Assembly: GCA_965223695.1 (NCBI GenBank)
Contig: CBDCXJ010000003.1
Location: forward strand, 32,869-96,868
Direction: 5' to 3'
DNA: 64,000 nt
DNA from: JAUVPB01 sp965223695
Lineage (GTDB): Bacteria > Actinomycetota > Thermoleophilia > Gaiellales > Gaiellaceae
Positions 33,668 to 43,180 of the stretch are shown here, in pieces; position 1 is the stretch's first letter, and each line of letters starts with the position of its first letter. The notes beneath the pieces are model-generated. The model made no database searches. It saw nothing but the letters and a program-made list of their open reading frames with translations, and was not told the DNA's origin. The position numbers and the translations under genes are program-made.

Positions 33668-33759
33668 CGACTCACAAGTACAGCCAGGGGTTCGGCTGGC
33701 AACCGGCGCTTAACAGGAAGCTTGCACTTCGCAAAACCCCTGTCCGTACAGTCATCTGC

Positions 33760-34761
33760 GTGCGCTTCAGCGCCCTTCCTCCCCGGCGCGGTCAGCGGCG
33801 GACCGCGTCAAGGGGCGCTGTCGCGCTTGCCGGCACGGTCGCCGCGCTCGCGATGGCCGGAGCGGCTAGCGCCGCGACGGTGACGCGCGAGGACGACGAG
33901 GGACGCGCGATCAACTTCGACGTTCGTGCCGAGAACGTCGACACCAAGTGGCACGCGGGACTGCTGAGCGGGGCCACGCATGGTGCCGAGATCTCGAACG
34001 TCACGATCCGGATCGTTCCGCGCTCGCGCATAGCGCGGCATTGCGGGCCCGGCGCGAAAGGCTGTTACGGCCGCGGTCGCGGTGGCGCACGCATCGTCGT
34101 CCCGGCCGGTCAGACACTCGATGTCGCCCACACGCTCATCCATGAGTACGGGCACCACATCGATCACACCTACCGCCATCGCGGCCTCGCGGAGCCGAAC
34201 GGAACGCCCGCCTGGTGGCGCGCGCGCGAGATGGGCACCCGCCTCAAGCGGGGCAAGGTCGCCTTCGGCTACCAGCGCGGCTGGAACCGCTCGGTCGGCG
34301 AGATCTTCGCCGAGGACTACGCACAGACGCAGCTCGAGACGCGCTACGGGATCCCCTGGCTCAGCCCGCCCGACACCAGGGTGCGCGCGGCCATCGAGCG
34401 CGATCTCGGCAGGCTGCCGGCCAACCCGGTTCGACCTGACACCGGGCCGCTCGTGATAAAGCGCTCGGGCCGAATCGGGGCCCGCGAGCGCCGCGCCATC
34501 CCGTTCGGCCTTCTCGGCCCCGGCCGGCGCGTGACGTTCACGGTGCGGGTCGGCGGTGCCAAGCGGGCCGGCACGCGTGCTCGGCTCGAGCTGACCTGCG
34601 GCAGCACGCGCATCACGAAGCCCGTTAGGCGCGGCCGCGCCGTCGCTCGTATCGATCGACGAGGTCTCGGGCCGGCTGACACATGCCGCGTCGAGCTTGT
34701 AAGCACGACCGGCAAGACACTTAGCTATAGCGCCAAGCTCCGGCTGGCTATCGAGAAGTAG
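33760..34761 (+). CDS. Secreted zinc-metalloprotease-like protein
   Basis: I use GTG 33760, giving 333 residues with a basic region and signal sequence (VALAGTVAALAMAGAASA) at the front; a longer frame runs over the neighbour's 5' region. The domain at about 45-215 contains HEYGHHIDH starting at His128 (HExxH, zinc ligands His128 and His132), preceded by LDVAHTLI and followed by a Trp-rich loop and GEIFAEDYAQT, which offers Glu/Asp as a third ligand. The C-terminal about 110 residues are beta-rich and basic. It is probably an extracellular peptidase of the zincin type, but its family is not certain. Confidence 0.75.
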   Translation: MRFSALPPRRGQRRTASRGAVALAGTVAALAMAGAASAATVTREDDEGRAINFDVRAENVDTKWHAGLLSGATHGAEISNVTIRIVPRSRIARHCGPGAKGCYGRGRGGARIVVPAGQTLDVAHTLIHEYGHHIDHTYRHRGLAEPNGTPAWWRAREMGTRLKRGKVAFGYQRGWNRSVGEIFAEDYAQTQLETRYGIPWLSPPDTRVRAAIERDLGRLPANPVRPDTGPLVIKRSGRIGARERRAIPFGLLGPGRRVTFTVRVGGAKRAGTRARLELTCGSTRITKPVRRGRAVARIDRRGLGPADTCRVELVSTTGKTLSYSAKLRLAIEK

Positions 34762-34868
34762 TCGGCGACCGGTCTGGGACGCCGGCCGCAGCGGCCGTCT
34801 CGCACCGGGTACCGGGCCGGGCCGCATGGCTGTGCCGGCCGCTTTGCAGCTCTTGACATACTCGACGC

Positions 34869-36887
34869 ATGAACCGGCTCGCAGGCGAGACCAGTCCGTA
34901 CCTGCTCCAGCACGCCGAGAACCCGGTTCACTGGCACCCCTGGGGTGAAGAGGCGCTGGCCGAGGCGCGCAAGCGCGACGTGCCGATCCTCCTTTCGATT
35001 GGCTACTCCGCCTGTCACTGGTGCCACGTAATGGAGCACGAGTCATTCGCCGAGGAGGCGACGGCCGCGGTCATGAACGAGCTGTTCGTCAACATCAAGG
35101 TCGACCGCGAAGAACGACCCGATCTCGACGGCATTTACATGGACGCGGTGGTCGCGCTGACCGGTCATGGCGGCTGGCCGATGACGGTTTTCCTGACCCC
35201 GGAACGCGAGCCCTTCTACGGCGGAACCTATTTCCCGCCCGAGCCGCGCATGGGCATGCCCGCCTTCACAGAGCTGCTGAAGGCGGTCTCGGATGCATAC
35301 AAGAACCGCCGCGGCGAGGTCACCGAGCAGGCCGCCAAGCTCGTCGAGGCCCTTGCGAGCTCGAGCAGGGTCGAGGCAGACACGGACGGCCTTGGCGAGG
35401 AGATCCTCTCGAGTGCCGTCAGCGTCATGGCCGACCAGTTCGACCAGACCTACGGCGGCTTCGGGCAAGCACCCAAGTTTCCGCCCGCGGCGAGCATCGA
35501 GTTCTTGCTGCGGATGCATCTGCGGGGGAATCCCCTCGCGCTCGAGATGGCGATCCTGACACTCGATCAGATGGCGGCTGGGGGCATGTACGACCACCTC
35601 GGCGGCGGCTTCCACCGCTACGCCGTCGACAGGATCTGGCTCGTTCCGCACTTCGAGAAGATGCTCTACGACAATGCCTCGCTCGCGAGCGCCTACCTGC
35701 ACGCGTGGCAGGTGACAGGCACAGGGCGCTACCGCGAGGTGGTCGAAGAGACGCTCGACTACCTGCTCCGGCGCATGCTGCTGCCCGGCGGCGGAATCGC
35801 CTCGGCCGAGGACGCCGACACCGACGGACACGAGGGGCTCACCTACGTCTGGACGCCCGACGAGCTGCGCTCGGCGCTCGACGAGGCCGAGGTCGAGGCG
35901 ATCGAGCGCTTCTACGGTGTCGAGCCGGACGGGAACTTCGAGGGCCGCTCGATTCTGCACGACGTCGGCGCCACCGACGTCGACCGCGTCCTCCTCGACG
36001 AGGCGCGTGCGAAGCTACTCGCGGTACGTGACACGCGCACGCAGCCGTTCAAGGACGACAAGGTCGTCGTCGCATGGAACGGGCTCGCGCTGGCGGTGCT
36101 CGCCGAGGCGGGCGCGAGACTCCAGCGAGCCGACTACGTCGCGGCGGCCGAGCGACTTGCGGCCTTCCTCTCGAGCGAGGCGGCGACGCCGGATGGCCGG
36201 CTCCTTCGCACCTGGCGCAACGAAGAGGCCAAGGTCCCGGGCTACCTCGAGGACTACGCCAACGTCGCGTACGGGTTGTTCGAGTTGCACGCGGCGACCG
36301 GCGAGCTGCGCCACCTCCACCAAGCGCGGCGGCTCGCAGCGCTCGCCGTCGAGCTGTTCGGGGACGACGAGAACGGCGGGTTCTTCTTCACGGCCCATGA
36401 CAGCGAGACGCTGATCGTGCGACAGAAGGAGCTCGACGATCATCCGACGCCGGCCGGAAACTCGATGATGGCGTCGGTGCTGCTGCGGCTCGCGCGAATC
36501 TTCGGTGACGAGGAGTTCGAGCGTCGTGGCGTTGGCGCGCTGGGGATCGCCCGTCGGCTGCTCGAGCAGGCGCCGAGCGCCGTGGGCTGCCTGCTCGGAG
36601 CTCTCGAGTTCCACCTCTCGCCGTCGCGCGAGATCGCGATCGTCGGCGCGCCTGAGGACGAGCGCACGATCGCGCTTCGCCAGACCGTCCTCAAGCACTA
36701 TGCGCCCAACACCGTCTTCGCCTTCGGCGATGGTGCTGAGAACGGTATCGCGCTGCTTGCTGGCAAGGCATTGCTCGAGGGAGCTCCTGCGGCCTACGTC
36801 TGCCAGAACTTCGCATGTCACGCGCCGACCTCGGATCCGGCCGAGCTCGCCGAGACCCTGGCGGCGCCGGCCTTTCGCCGCCTCTGA
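34869..36887 (+). CDS. DUF255 thioredoxin-domain protein (YyaL/SSP411-like)
   Basis: The 672-residue protein begins with a DUF255 thioredoxin-like domain: SPYLLQHAENPVHW and the CHWCHVM active site (Cys49, Cys52), followed by the VDREERPDLD segment. The long C-terminal part is an (alpha/alpha)6-barrel resembling N-acylglucosamine 2-epimerase/glycosidase folds, with GGGFHRYAVD, WLVPHFEKMLYDNA and EDADTDGHEG. Length and order match the family. The exact activity of YyaL-like proteins is not established. The gene is followed by a two-base gap and a small hypothetical gene on the same strand. Confidence 0.93.
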   Translation: MNRLAGETSPYLLQHAENPVHWHPWGEEALAEARKRDVPILLSIGYSACHWCHVMEHESFAEEATAAVMNELFVNIKVDREERPDLDGIYMDAVVALTGHGGWPMTVFLTPEREPFYGGTYFPPEPRMGMPAFTELLKAVSDAYKNRRGEVTEQAAKLVEALASSSRVEADTDGLGEEILSSAVSVMADQFDQTYGGFGQAPKFPPAASIEFLLRMHLRGNPLALEMAILTLDQMAAGGMYDHLGGGFHRYAVDRIWLVPHFEKMLYDNASLASAYLHAWQVTGTGRYREVVEETLDYLLRRMLLPGGGIASAEDADTDGHEGLTYVWTPDELRSALDEAEVEAIERFYGVEPDGNFEGRSILHDVGATDVDRVLLDEARAKLLAVRDTRTQPFKDDKVVVAWNGLALAVLAEAGARLQRADYVAAAERLAAFLSSEAATPDGRLLRTWRNEEAKVPGYLEDYANVAYGLFELHAATGELRHLHQARRLAALAVELFGDDENGGFFFTAHDSETLIVRQKELDDHPTPAGNSMMASVLLRLARIFGDEEFERRGVGALGIARRLLEQAPSAVGCLLGALEFHLSPSREIAIVGAPEDERTIALRQTVLKHYAPNTVFAFGDGAENGIALLAGKALLEGAPAAYVCQNFACHAPTSDPAELAETLAAPAFRRL

Positions 36888-36888
36888 G

Positions 36889-37414
36889 ATGGAGCAGCGC
36901 GAGCGCAAGCGCATTCTCGGCGAGTGGGGCGTTCGTGACCCCAACGCGCGCGAGGCGCGTGAGGGCCGTCAGCTCGATCGAGACCTCGCAGGGAGCCCGG
37001 TCAAGGGCGAGCGGATCAGGTTTCGTCAGCGCAACTTCCAACCGAGCGTCGATGGATACGTTGTCTCGCTCGGTGGGCCGCTGCCATACATGCAGCGGCT
37101 CAACGAGATCGAGCGACTCACGAGCGAGCTCGAGGCCCGACTCGACCAGGACTGGGAGGAGCTCGCAGACCAGAGCGCGAGTGACGGTGCCGCCTTCGCG
37201 CGCGCGGCCCCTGCGCGTCGAGCGCTACGGCTACGACGAGCTGAACGACCTGATCGATCGCCACAACGCCTACTTCCCTGCCGAGTCGCGGCTACCGATG
37301 GACGTGCGACGCCGCGACTACGTCCTGATCAACGGGAAGCCCTACCGGCGTGCGCGAGTCGGGCCCGCATGGGCGCTGGCGCGCTTTCCTGCAGAGCTCG
37401 ACGCCGCCGGCTGA
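36889..37414 (+). CDS. Hypothetical protein, frameshifted
   Basis: From ATG 36889 the frame reads MEQRERKRILGEWGVRDPNA, then PLPYMQRLNEIERLTSELEAR, until about 37200, where it turns Arg-rich. A second frame continues with YGYDELNDLIDRHNAYFP and GKPYRRARVGPAWAL to the stop at 37412-37414. Removing one base within about 37196-37209 (a CGCGCGCG tract) joins the halves into a 174-residue soluble protein with a helical, charged first half. I do not recognise the family. It probably shares a transcript with the DUF255 gene two bases upstream. Confidence 0.65.
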
Positions 37415-37419
37415 GGCGA

Positions 37420-37439
37420 CCGCCGAGCACGCCCGGCGG
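37420..37439. terminator. Short hairpin between convergent genes
   Basis: CCGCCG and CGGCGG arms with an 8-base spacer in the 30-base gap between two converging genes. There is no T-tract, so it could act as a weak bidirectional terminator or be chance in GC-rich sequence. Confidence 0.3.
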
Positions 37440-37444
37440 CCCGG

Positions 37445-38686
37445 CTAGATCACGCCCGCGTCAGCAAGGCGCGCGAGCTCGGCCGCGTCCAGACCGAGCA
37501 GCTCGCCGTAGACGTCCGCGTTGTACGCGCCCTTCGGCGGCCCGGCGTGCTCGATGCTGCCCGGCGTCTCCGAGAGTCGCGGCACGACGCTCTGCATGCG
37601 CAGCGGCCCGAGCTCTTCGTCATCGACCGTCGTGATGTTGGCGCGCTCGCGGTAGTGGGCGTCCTCGAAGATCCCGGCCACGTCGTGAGCCGGGCCCACG
37701 GGGGCCGCGGCTTCGTCGAAGCGAGCGAGCACGTCATCGAGGGCCAGCTTCCCGATCGCCTCCTGGATCCGCTCGTCGAGTGCCTCGACGTTCGCGACTC
37801 GATCCTGGTTGGTCTGAAAGCGCGGGTCCTCGAGCACGTCCTCGATCCCGAGCACCTCGCAGATGCGCTCGAACGTGCGGACGGTCGCGCCGGCAATCGC
37901 CACCCACTTCCCATCGGATGTCTGGTATGTGTTGCGCGGCGCCACGTGCGGGATGCGGCTACCCGCGCGCTCCTGAACGGCGCCGAGCTGGTCGTAGTCG
38001 ATCACGTGCGGGCCGAGCAGCGTGAACAGGCCCTCGTACAGCCCGACGTCGATGACCTGGCCCTCGCCACCGTTTCGCTCGCGGTTGAGCAGGGCGATCG
38101 CGATCGCGTAGGCCGTATGAATCGCGGTCGACGCGTCGCCGAGACCGAACGCGGGAAGCAGCGGTGGTTGGTCGGCATAGCCGGTGATCGCCGCGTAGCC
38201 AGAGAAGGCTTCGGCGAGCGTCCCGAAGCCCGGCCGCTGGCTGTATGGGCCGGTCTGCCCGTACCCGGTGACGCGCGCCATGACGAGACCGGGGTTCGCG
38301 GCCGACAGCTCGTCCCAGCCGAGCCCCCAGCGCTCCATCGTGCCCGGACGGTAGTTCTCGATCACGACGTCGACCTTCGCGGCGAGCCGGCGAGCGATGT
38401 CCTGCCCCCCGGGCGTCGAGAGGTTGAGCGTGATCGTGCGCTTGTTGCGATTCGCGACCTTGAAGAAGAGGCCAACGCCATCCTTCTTGCGTCCCCAGTT
38501 GCGCAGCTCGTCGCCGCGGTCGGGGTGCTCGGTCTTGATCACGTCCGCGCCGAAGTCACCCAGGTACATCGTGGCCATCGGGGCTGCCATCAGGTTCGAC
38601 AGATCGAGGACGCGGATGCCTGCGAGCGGCCCGGCGCGCTCCGCGGCGTCACTCGAGCCGGCGCGTGCGCTGTCCGAATCAACCAT
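37445..38686 (-). CDS. CaiB/BaiF family CoA-transferase
   Basis: An intact class III CoA-transferase of 413 residues from ATG 38686; the open frame continues upstream but overlaps the flavin-reductase gene in Arg-rich noise. Conserved segments: GIRVLDLSNLMAAPMATMYLGD, the GADVIKTEHP cofactor loop, TGYGQTGPYSQRPGFG and the C-terminal GPAHDVAGIF. It is a second family member beside the broken one at 17982-19146; the two are divergent in sequence, so not a recent copy. The substrate acid is unknown. The flavin reductase gene ends eight bases upstream, so the two may be co-transcribed. Confidence 0.9.
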   Translation of the reverse strand: MVDSDSARAGSSDAAERAGPLAGIRVLDLSNLMAAPMATMYLGDFGADVIKTEHPDRGDELRNWGRKKDGVGLFFKVANRNKRTITLNLSTPGGQDIARRLAAKVDVVIENYRPGTMERWGLGWDELSAANPGLVMARVTGYGQTGPYSQRPGFGTLAEAFSGYAAITGYADQPPLLPAFGLGDASTAIHTAYAIAIALLNRERNGGEGQVIDVGLYEGLFTLLGPHVIDYDQLGAVQERAGSRIPHVAPRNTYQTSDGKWVAIAGATVRTFERICEVLGIEDVLEDPRFQTNQDRVANVEALDERIQEAIGKLALDDVLARFDEAAAPVGPAHDVAGIFEDAHYRERANITTVDDEELGPLRMQSVVPRLSETPGSIEHAGPPKGAYNADVYGELLGLDAAELARLADAGVI

Positions 38687-38694
38687 GGCCCAGC

Positions 38695-39306
38695 CTAGTC
38701 TGGCCGGTCCATCGAGAAGACGTCGACAACGCGCGTGTACTGGTCGTAGCCGAGTCGCGCAATCGGGTCGACGCGGAGCACGTCGACGAGGCCGTCCACG
38801 ATCACGGCGTCGTCGATGTGGATGCCGATGACCTCGCCGAAGACGACCGTGTTCGGATCGGCCGGGTCGGGAGTCGGCAGCTCGAGGATCTCGACCAGCG
38901 TGCACTCGAAGTGCACCGGACTCTCGGCGACGCGCGGCGGCTTCACGAGCGTCGACGGCGCCCGCGCGACCCCGGCGAGCTCGAACTCGTCGACCCCATG
39001 CGGCGCATGCTCGCTCGAGGCGTTGACCGCCTCGCGAAGAGGCCAGGTGGCGATGCTGTGGACGAACTCGCCGGTCGCGCGGATGTTCGCGACCGAGTCC
39101 TTCTCTTCGACGCCCCGCTTCGGGCCGCTCGTCGCGTACATCACGATCGGCGGCACGTAGGTCACGGCATTGAAGAAGGAGTACGGGGCGAGGTTGCCCG
39201 CACCCTCTGCGTTGAGTGTCGAGATCCACCCGATCGGCCTCGGCACGACGAGCTGGTTGAACGGGTTGCGCGCGAGACCGTGCGGCTCGCCAGGTCGGTA
39301 GAACAT
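38695..39306 (-). CDS. Flavin reductase family protein (FMN-binding split barrel)
   Basis: The 203-residue protein begins MFYRPGEPHGLARNPFNQLV and has the VPRPIGWISTLNAEG and NLAPYSFFNAVT segments typical of the flavin-reductase/DIM6-NTAB family, which binds FMN. The start at 39306 is chosen because the preceding frame overlaps lysC and is Arg/Ser-rich. The lysC stop is eight bases upstream and a CoA-transferase gene follows. Members reduce flavin for partner monooxygenases or act as FMN-dependent oxidoreductases; no partner monooxygenase is visible here. Confidence 0.85.
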   Translation of the reverse strand: MFYRPGEPHGLARNPFNQLVVPRPIGWISTLNAEGAGNLAPYSFFNAVTYVPPIVMYATSGPKRGVEEKDSVANIRATGEFVHSIATWPLREAVNASSEHAPHGVDEFELAGVARAPSTLVKPPRVAESPVHFECTLVEILELPTPDPADPNTVVFGEVIGIHIDDAVIVDGLVDVLRVDPIARLGYDQYTRVVDVFSMDRPD

Positions 39307-39313
39307 CAGCGCG

Positions 39314-40573
39314 TCACTCGGCGGCGGCGGCCGAGGGACTCTCTTCCTCGTAGACCACCTCGTCAGAAAGACGGAACGCCTCGTGGACCGCTTGCACGGC
39401 GCGCTCGACGTCGTCGGCAGCCACGACACATGAGATTCGGATCGACGATGTCGAGATGATCCCGATGTTGATGTTCGCCTCGGCCAGGGCCTCGAACGTG
39501 CGCGCGGCGACACCCGGATGCGAGCGCATGCCGGCACCGATCAGCGAGACCTTCGCGATGTTCGAGTCGGTGACGACGCCCGCAGAGCCGATCTCGGTCG
39601 CGATAGTGTCGAGAAGGTCCTTTGTGCCGTCTAGATCGGCGCGCGGCATCGTGAAGGAAATGTCGGTCTCGCCGTCGGCGGCGACGTTCTGGACGATCAT
39701 GTCGATGTTGACGCCGGCGTCGGCGAGCGCTCTGAACAGGCGCGCCGCGATTCCCGGCCGGTCAGGCACGCTCGTGATCGTCACCTTGGCCTCGGAGCTG
39801 TCGTGCGCGATTCCCGAGATGATCGCCTTCTCCATCAGGTCAGACTCCTTCCTCACCCAGGTGCCCTCGGCGTCGTTGAACGACGAGCGAACATGAATCG
39901 GAACGTCATGGTTGCGTGCGTACTCGACCGAGCGGTTCATCAGGACACGCGCACCGCAGGACGCGAGCTCGAGCATCTCCTCGAAGGCGAGCTCGTTCAG
40001 CTTGCGCGCCCTCGGCTCGATGCGCGGGTCGGCGGTGTAGACGCCGTCTACGTCCGTGTAGATCTCGCAGACGTCGGCCTTGAGATAGGCGGCCAGGGCG
40101 ACCGCTGTCGTGTCGGTGCCTCCACGGCCAAGCGTCGTGACGTCGGACGTGGCCGAGACGCCCTGGAAGCCGGCGACGATCGCGATCTTGCCCGCCGCCA
40201 GGGTGTCGGCGACACGCCGGCCACGCACCTCGACTATTCGCGCCCGACCGTGGGCCGCGTCGGTCAGGATTCCCGCCTGCGACCCGGTTAACGACACGGC
40301 CTCGAAGCCGAGCTCGACGATGGCCATCGAGAGCAGCGCCATCGAGATGCGCTCACCCGCCGTGAGCAGCATGTCGAGCTCGCGCGGGTGCGGTCTCGAC
40401 GAGACCTGGTTCGCAAGCTCGATCAGCTCGTCGGTCGTCCCACCCATCGCCGAGACCGCAACGCAGACTCGATGCCCGTCGCGTGCAGTCGCCGTAACGC
40501 GCTCGGCGACCCGCCGGATTCGCTCGGCGCTTGCGACGCTCGTTCCGCCGAACTTCTGCACGATTGTTGCCAC
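39314..40573 (-). CDS. lysC: Aspartate kinase
   Basis: Phosphorylates aspartate, the first step to Lys, Thr, Met and diaminopimelate. The 419-residue protein has VQKFGGTSV at the N-terminus, the active-site segment GRGGTDTTAVALAA, and tandem ACT domains in the last about 155 residues (for example VTITSVPDRPGIAARLF and VSLIGAGMRSHPGVAA) for feedback control. The start is GTG 40573. No internal beta-subunit start was judged. It lies divergently from msrA. No asd or dap gene is nearby. Confidence 0.95.
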   Translation of the reverse strand: MATIVQKFGGTSVASAERIRRVAERVTATARDGHRVCVAVSAMGGTTDELIELANQVSSRPHPRELDMLLTAGERISMALLSMAIVELGFEAVSLTGSQAGILTDAAHGRARIVEVRGRRVADTLAAGKIAIVAGFQGVSATSDVTTLGRGGTDTTAVALAAYLKADVCEIYTDVDGVYTADPRIEPRARKLNELAFEEMLELASCGARVLMNRSVEYARNHDVPIHVRSSFNDAEGTWVRKESDLMEKAIISGIAHDSSEAKVTITSVPDRPGIAARLFRALADAGVNIDMIVQNVAADGETDISFTMPRADLDGTKDLLDTIATEIGSAGVVTDSNIAKVSLIGAGMRSHPGVAARTFEALAEANINIGIISTSSIRISCVVAADDVERAVQAVHEAFRLSDEVVYEEESPSAAAAE

Positions 40574-40671
40574 AGACGGAACCTAGCGATTGGCCACGAC
40601 TACGGCGACACGCCTGCCCTCAACACGTACCCTTCGTCCAGGAAGATTCGACCGATCGGAGGGGCAACGTG

Positions 40672-41328
<657 letters not shown>

Positions 41329-41338
41329 ACGGCCCCGC

Positions 41339-42215
41339 GTGGCGACGCGCGCGCCGGCGCTCACCGTCGTCGGCGACATCAACGTCGATCTCGTGCTGCG
41401 CACCGCGCGGCTGCCCCTGGCAGGCGAGACGCTCACCGGCGCCACGCTCGCCGAGGTCCCGGGCGGCAAGGGAGCGAACCAGGCGCTTGCCGCGGCTCGT
41501 CTCGGCGCAGAGACAGCATTCATCGGTCGCGTCGGGCGTGATGCGCAAGCCGAGCTCGCGCTCGCCGAGCTACGAGCGGCCGGGGTCGAGCTCGGCACGG
41601 TCGTGACCGATTCCGACGCGCCGACAGGTCTCGCCGTGGTCACCGTCGCCGAGAGTGGCGAGAACCAGATCGTAGTTGCCTCGGGCGCCAACGCCACCAT
41701 CGGCGCGAACGACGTGCGCGCGACGGGCGGGCCGCGCTCAGGCGGCCAGCGTGGCCGTCCTCTGCCAGCTCGGGATTCCCAATGAAGCGATCCGCGCTGC
41801 GAGCGAGCTCGACTGCGCTCTCTTCTGTATCAACGCGGCGCCGGCGCGCTCCCTGCCGGCCGAGATCTGGGCGAGGGCCGGCCTCGTCATCGTCAACGAG
41901 ATCGAGCGCGATCAGCTTGCCGGCGAGCTCGCAGGGCTCGAGGGCCTGCTGGCGACGACGCTAGGCGCCCAGGGTGCGACGCTCGAACAGGGCGGCCGCA
42001 CCCGCGCGCGCGCCACACCGCCCCATGTCGACGTCGTCGACACCACCGGTGCGGGCGACGCGTTCAGCGCTGCGCTCGTCGTTGGACTGCTCGAGGCTCG
42101 GCCCGAGCAGGAAGCACTCGAGCGGGCCTGCGTCGCCGGCGCACTGGCCACGACTCGCCACGGCGCGCAGGCTGGCTTGCCTACGAGCGCCGAGATCGAC
42201 AAGCTACGCGGATGA
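41339..42215 (+). CDS. Ribokinase / PfkB-family carbohydrate kinase, frameshifted
   Basis: A PfkB-family sugar kinase. The first half has LTVVGDINVDLVLRT, the PGGKGANQALAAARLG signature and FIGRVGRDAQ. The second half, in another frame, has VAVLCQLGIPNEAI and the catalytic DTTGAGDAFSAAL. The switch is at a GGG run, 41729-41731: dropping one G joins both parts into 291 residues. It overlaps the nucleoside hydrolase gene by four bases, so its likely job is phosphorylating the ribose released by that enzyme. With the break as read, neither half alone would be active, since the catalytic Asp is in the second part. Confidence 0.8.
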
Positions 42216-43153
42216 GCACGCCCATCATCATCGACTGCGACCCCGGCCACGATGACGCGATCGCGCTGCTGCTCGCGCTCGCGAGCCCAGAGCTCGAGCT
42301 CCTTGGCGTCACCACGGTCGCCGGCAACCAGACGCTCGAGAAGACAACGAAGAACGCCCTACGCGTGCTCGAGCTCGTCGGCCGCGGCGACACCCCGGTG
42401 GCGGCAGGCGCCGGCCGGCCGCTCGTGCGAGACCTGAAGGTCGCCGAGTGGATCCACGGCGAGACGGGGATGGACGGGCCGACCCTGACCGAGCCCCGCG
42501 CCGCAGCAGACCCACGGCACGCCATCGACCTGATCGCCGATCTCGTCGAGTCCCAATCGGAGCCGGTCACGCTGGTTCCCGTCGGCCCGCTGACCAACAT
42601 TGCGCTCTTGCTCGCGCGCTATCCGGAGCTCGAGTCTCGCCTCGGGCCCGTCATCGTGATGGGCGGCGCCGTCGGGTTGGGCAACGTCACGCCGGCCGGA
42701 GAGTTCAACATCTGGCAGGACCCCGAGGCGGCACGACGCGTGTTTCAGAGCGAGCTGGACGTGACGATGATCGGGCTCGACGTGACCCACCACGCGTTGC
42801 TCGGCTCGAGCGAGGCCGACGAGCTGCGCGGCGCGGGCGCACCGGGCAAGTTCGTTGCCGAGCTGCTCGATTTCTTTGCGAGCCGAAACGCCGACACCTA
42901 CGCCCTGCGCGGCGCGCCGATCCATGATGCCGTGGCCGTGACGCACATCGTCCGCGACGACCTGGTGAGCACCGAGCACCTCTACGTCGACGTCGACTGC
43001 AGCTGGGGCCCGAGCCGGGGCCGGACGAACGCCGATCGCTGGGCGCGCGGTGACGAGCCACCCAACGCGCACGTGGGGCTCGAGATCGACGGGCCCGCCT
43101 TCTCCCGCTTCCTCGTCGAGCGAGTGGCGTCGCTGGCCGCCGGCCAGCGATAG
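42212..43153 (+). CDS. Inosine-uridine-preferring nucleoside hydrolase
   Basis: Hydrolyses ribonucleosides to base and ribose. The 313-residue protein has the calcium-binding signature Asp8-x-Asp10-x-Gly-x-Asp14-Asp15 (DCDPGHDD) at the N-terminus, the VTTVAGNQTLEKTTKNA segment, the VIVMGGAV and EFNIWQDPEAA motifs and the C-terminal HDAVAVTH with a catalytic-site His. It overlaps the ribokinase gene (ATGA) and converges on the nucleoside transporter genes. Base preference is unknown. Confidence 0.95.
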   Translation: MSTPIIIDCDPGHDDAIALLLALASPELELLGVTTVAGNQTLEKTTKNALRVLELVGRGDTPVAAGAGRPLVRDLKVAEWIHGETGMDGPTLTEPRAAADPRHAIDLIADLVESQSEPVTLVPVGPLTNIALLLARYPELESRLGPVIVMGGAVGLGNVTPAGEFNIWQDPEAARRVFQSELDVTMIGLDVTHHALLGSSEADELRGAGAPGKFVAELLDFFASRNADTYALRGAPIHDAVAVTHIVRDDLVSTEHLYVDVDCSWGPSRGRTNADRWARGDEPPNAHVGLEIDGPAFSRFLVERVASLAAGQR

Positions 43154-43180
43154 AAGCGACCCGCGCCCTGGGTTCGGCGG

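Noticed and set aside
34853..34858. TTGACA just before the DUF255 gene as a -35 promoter element
   Set aside because: Only about ten bases separate it from the ATG, so there is no room for a -10 element in a leadered transcript.
43154..43180. Terminator between the convergent nucleoside genes
   Set aside because: No inverted repeat of useful length is visible in the 27-base gap.
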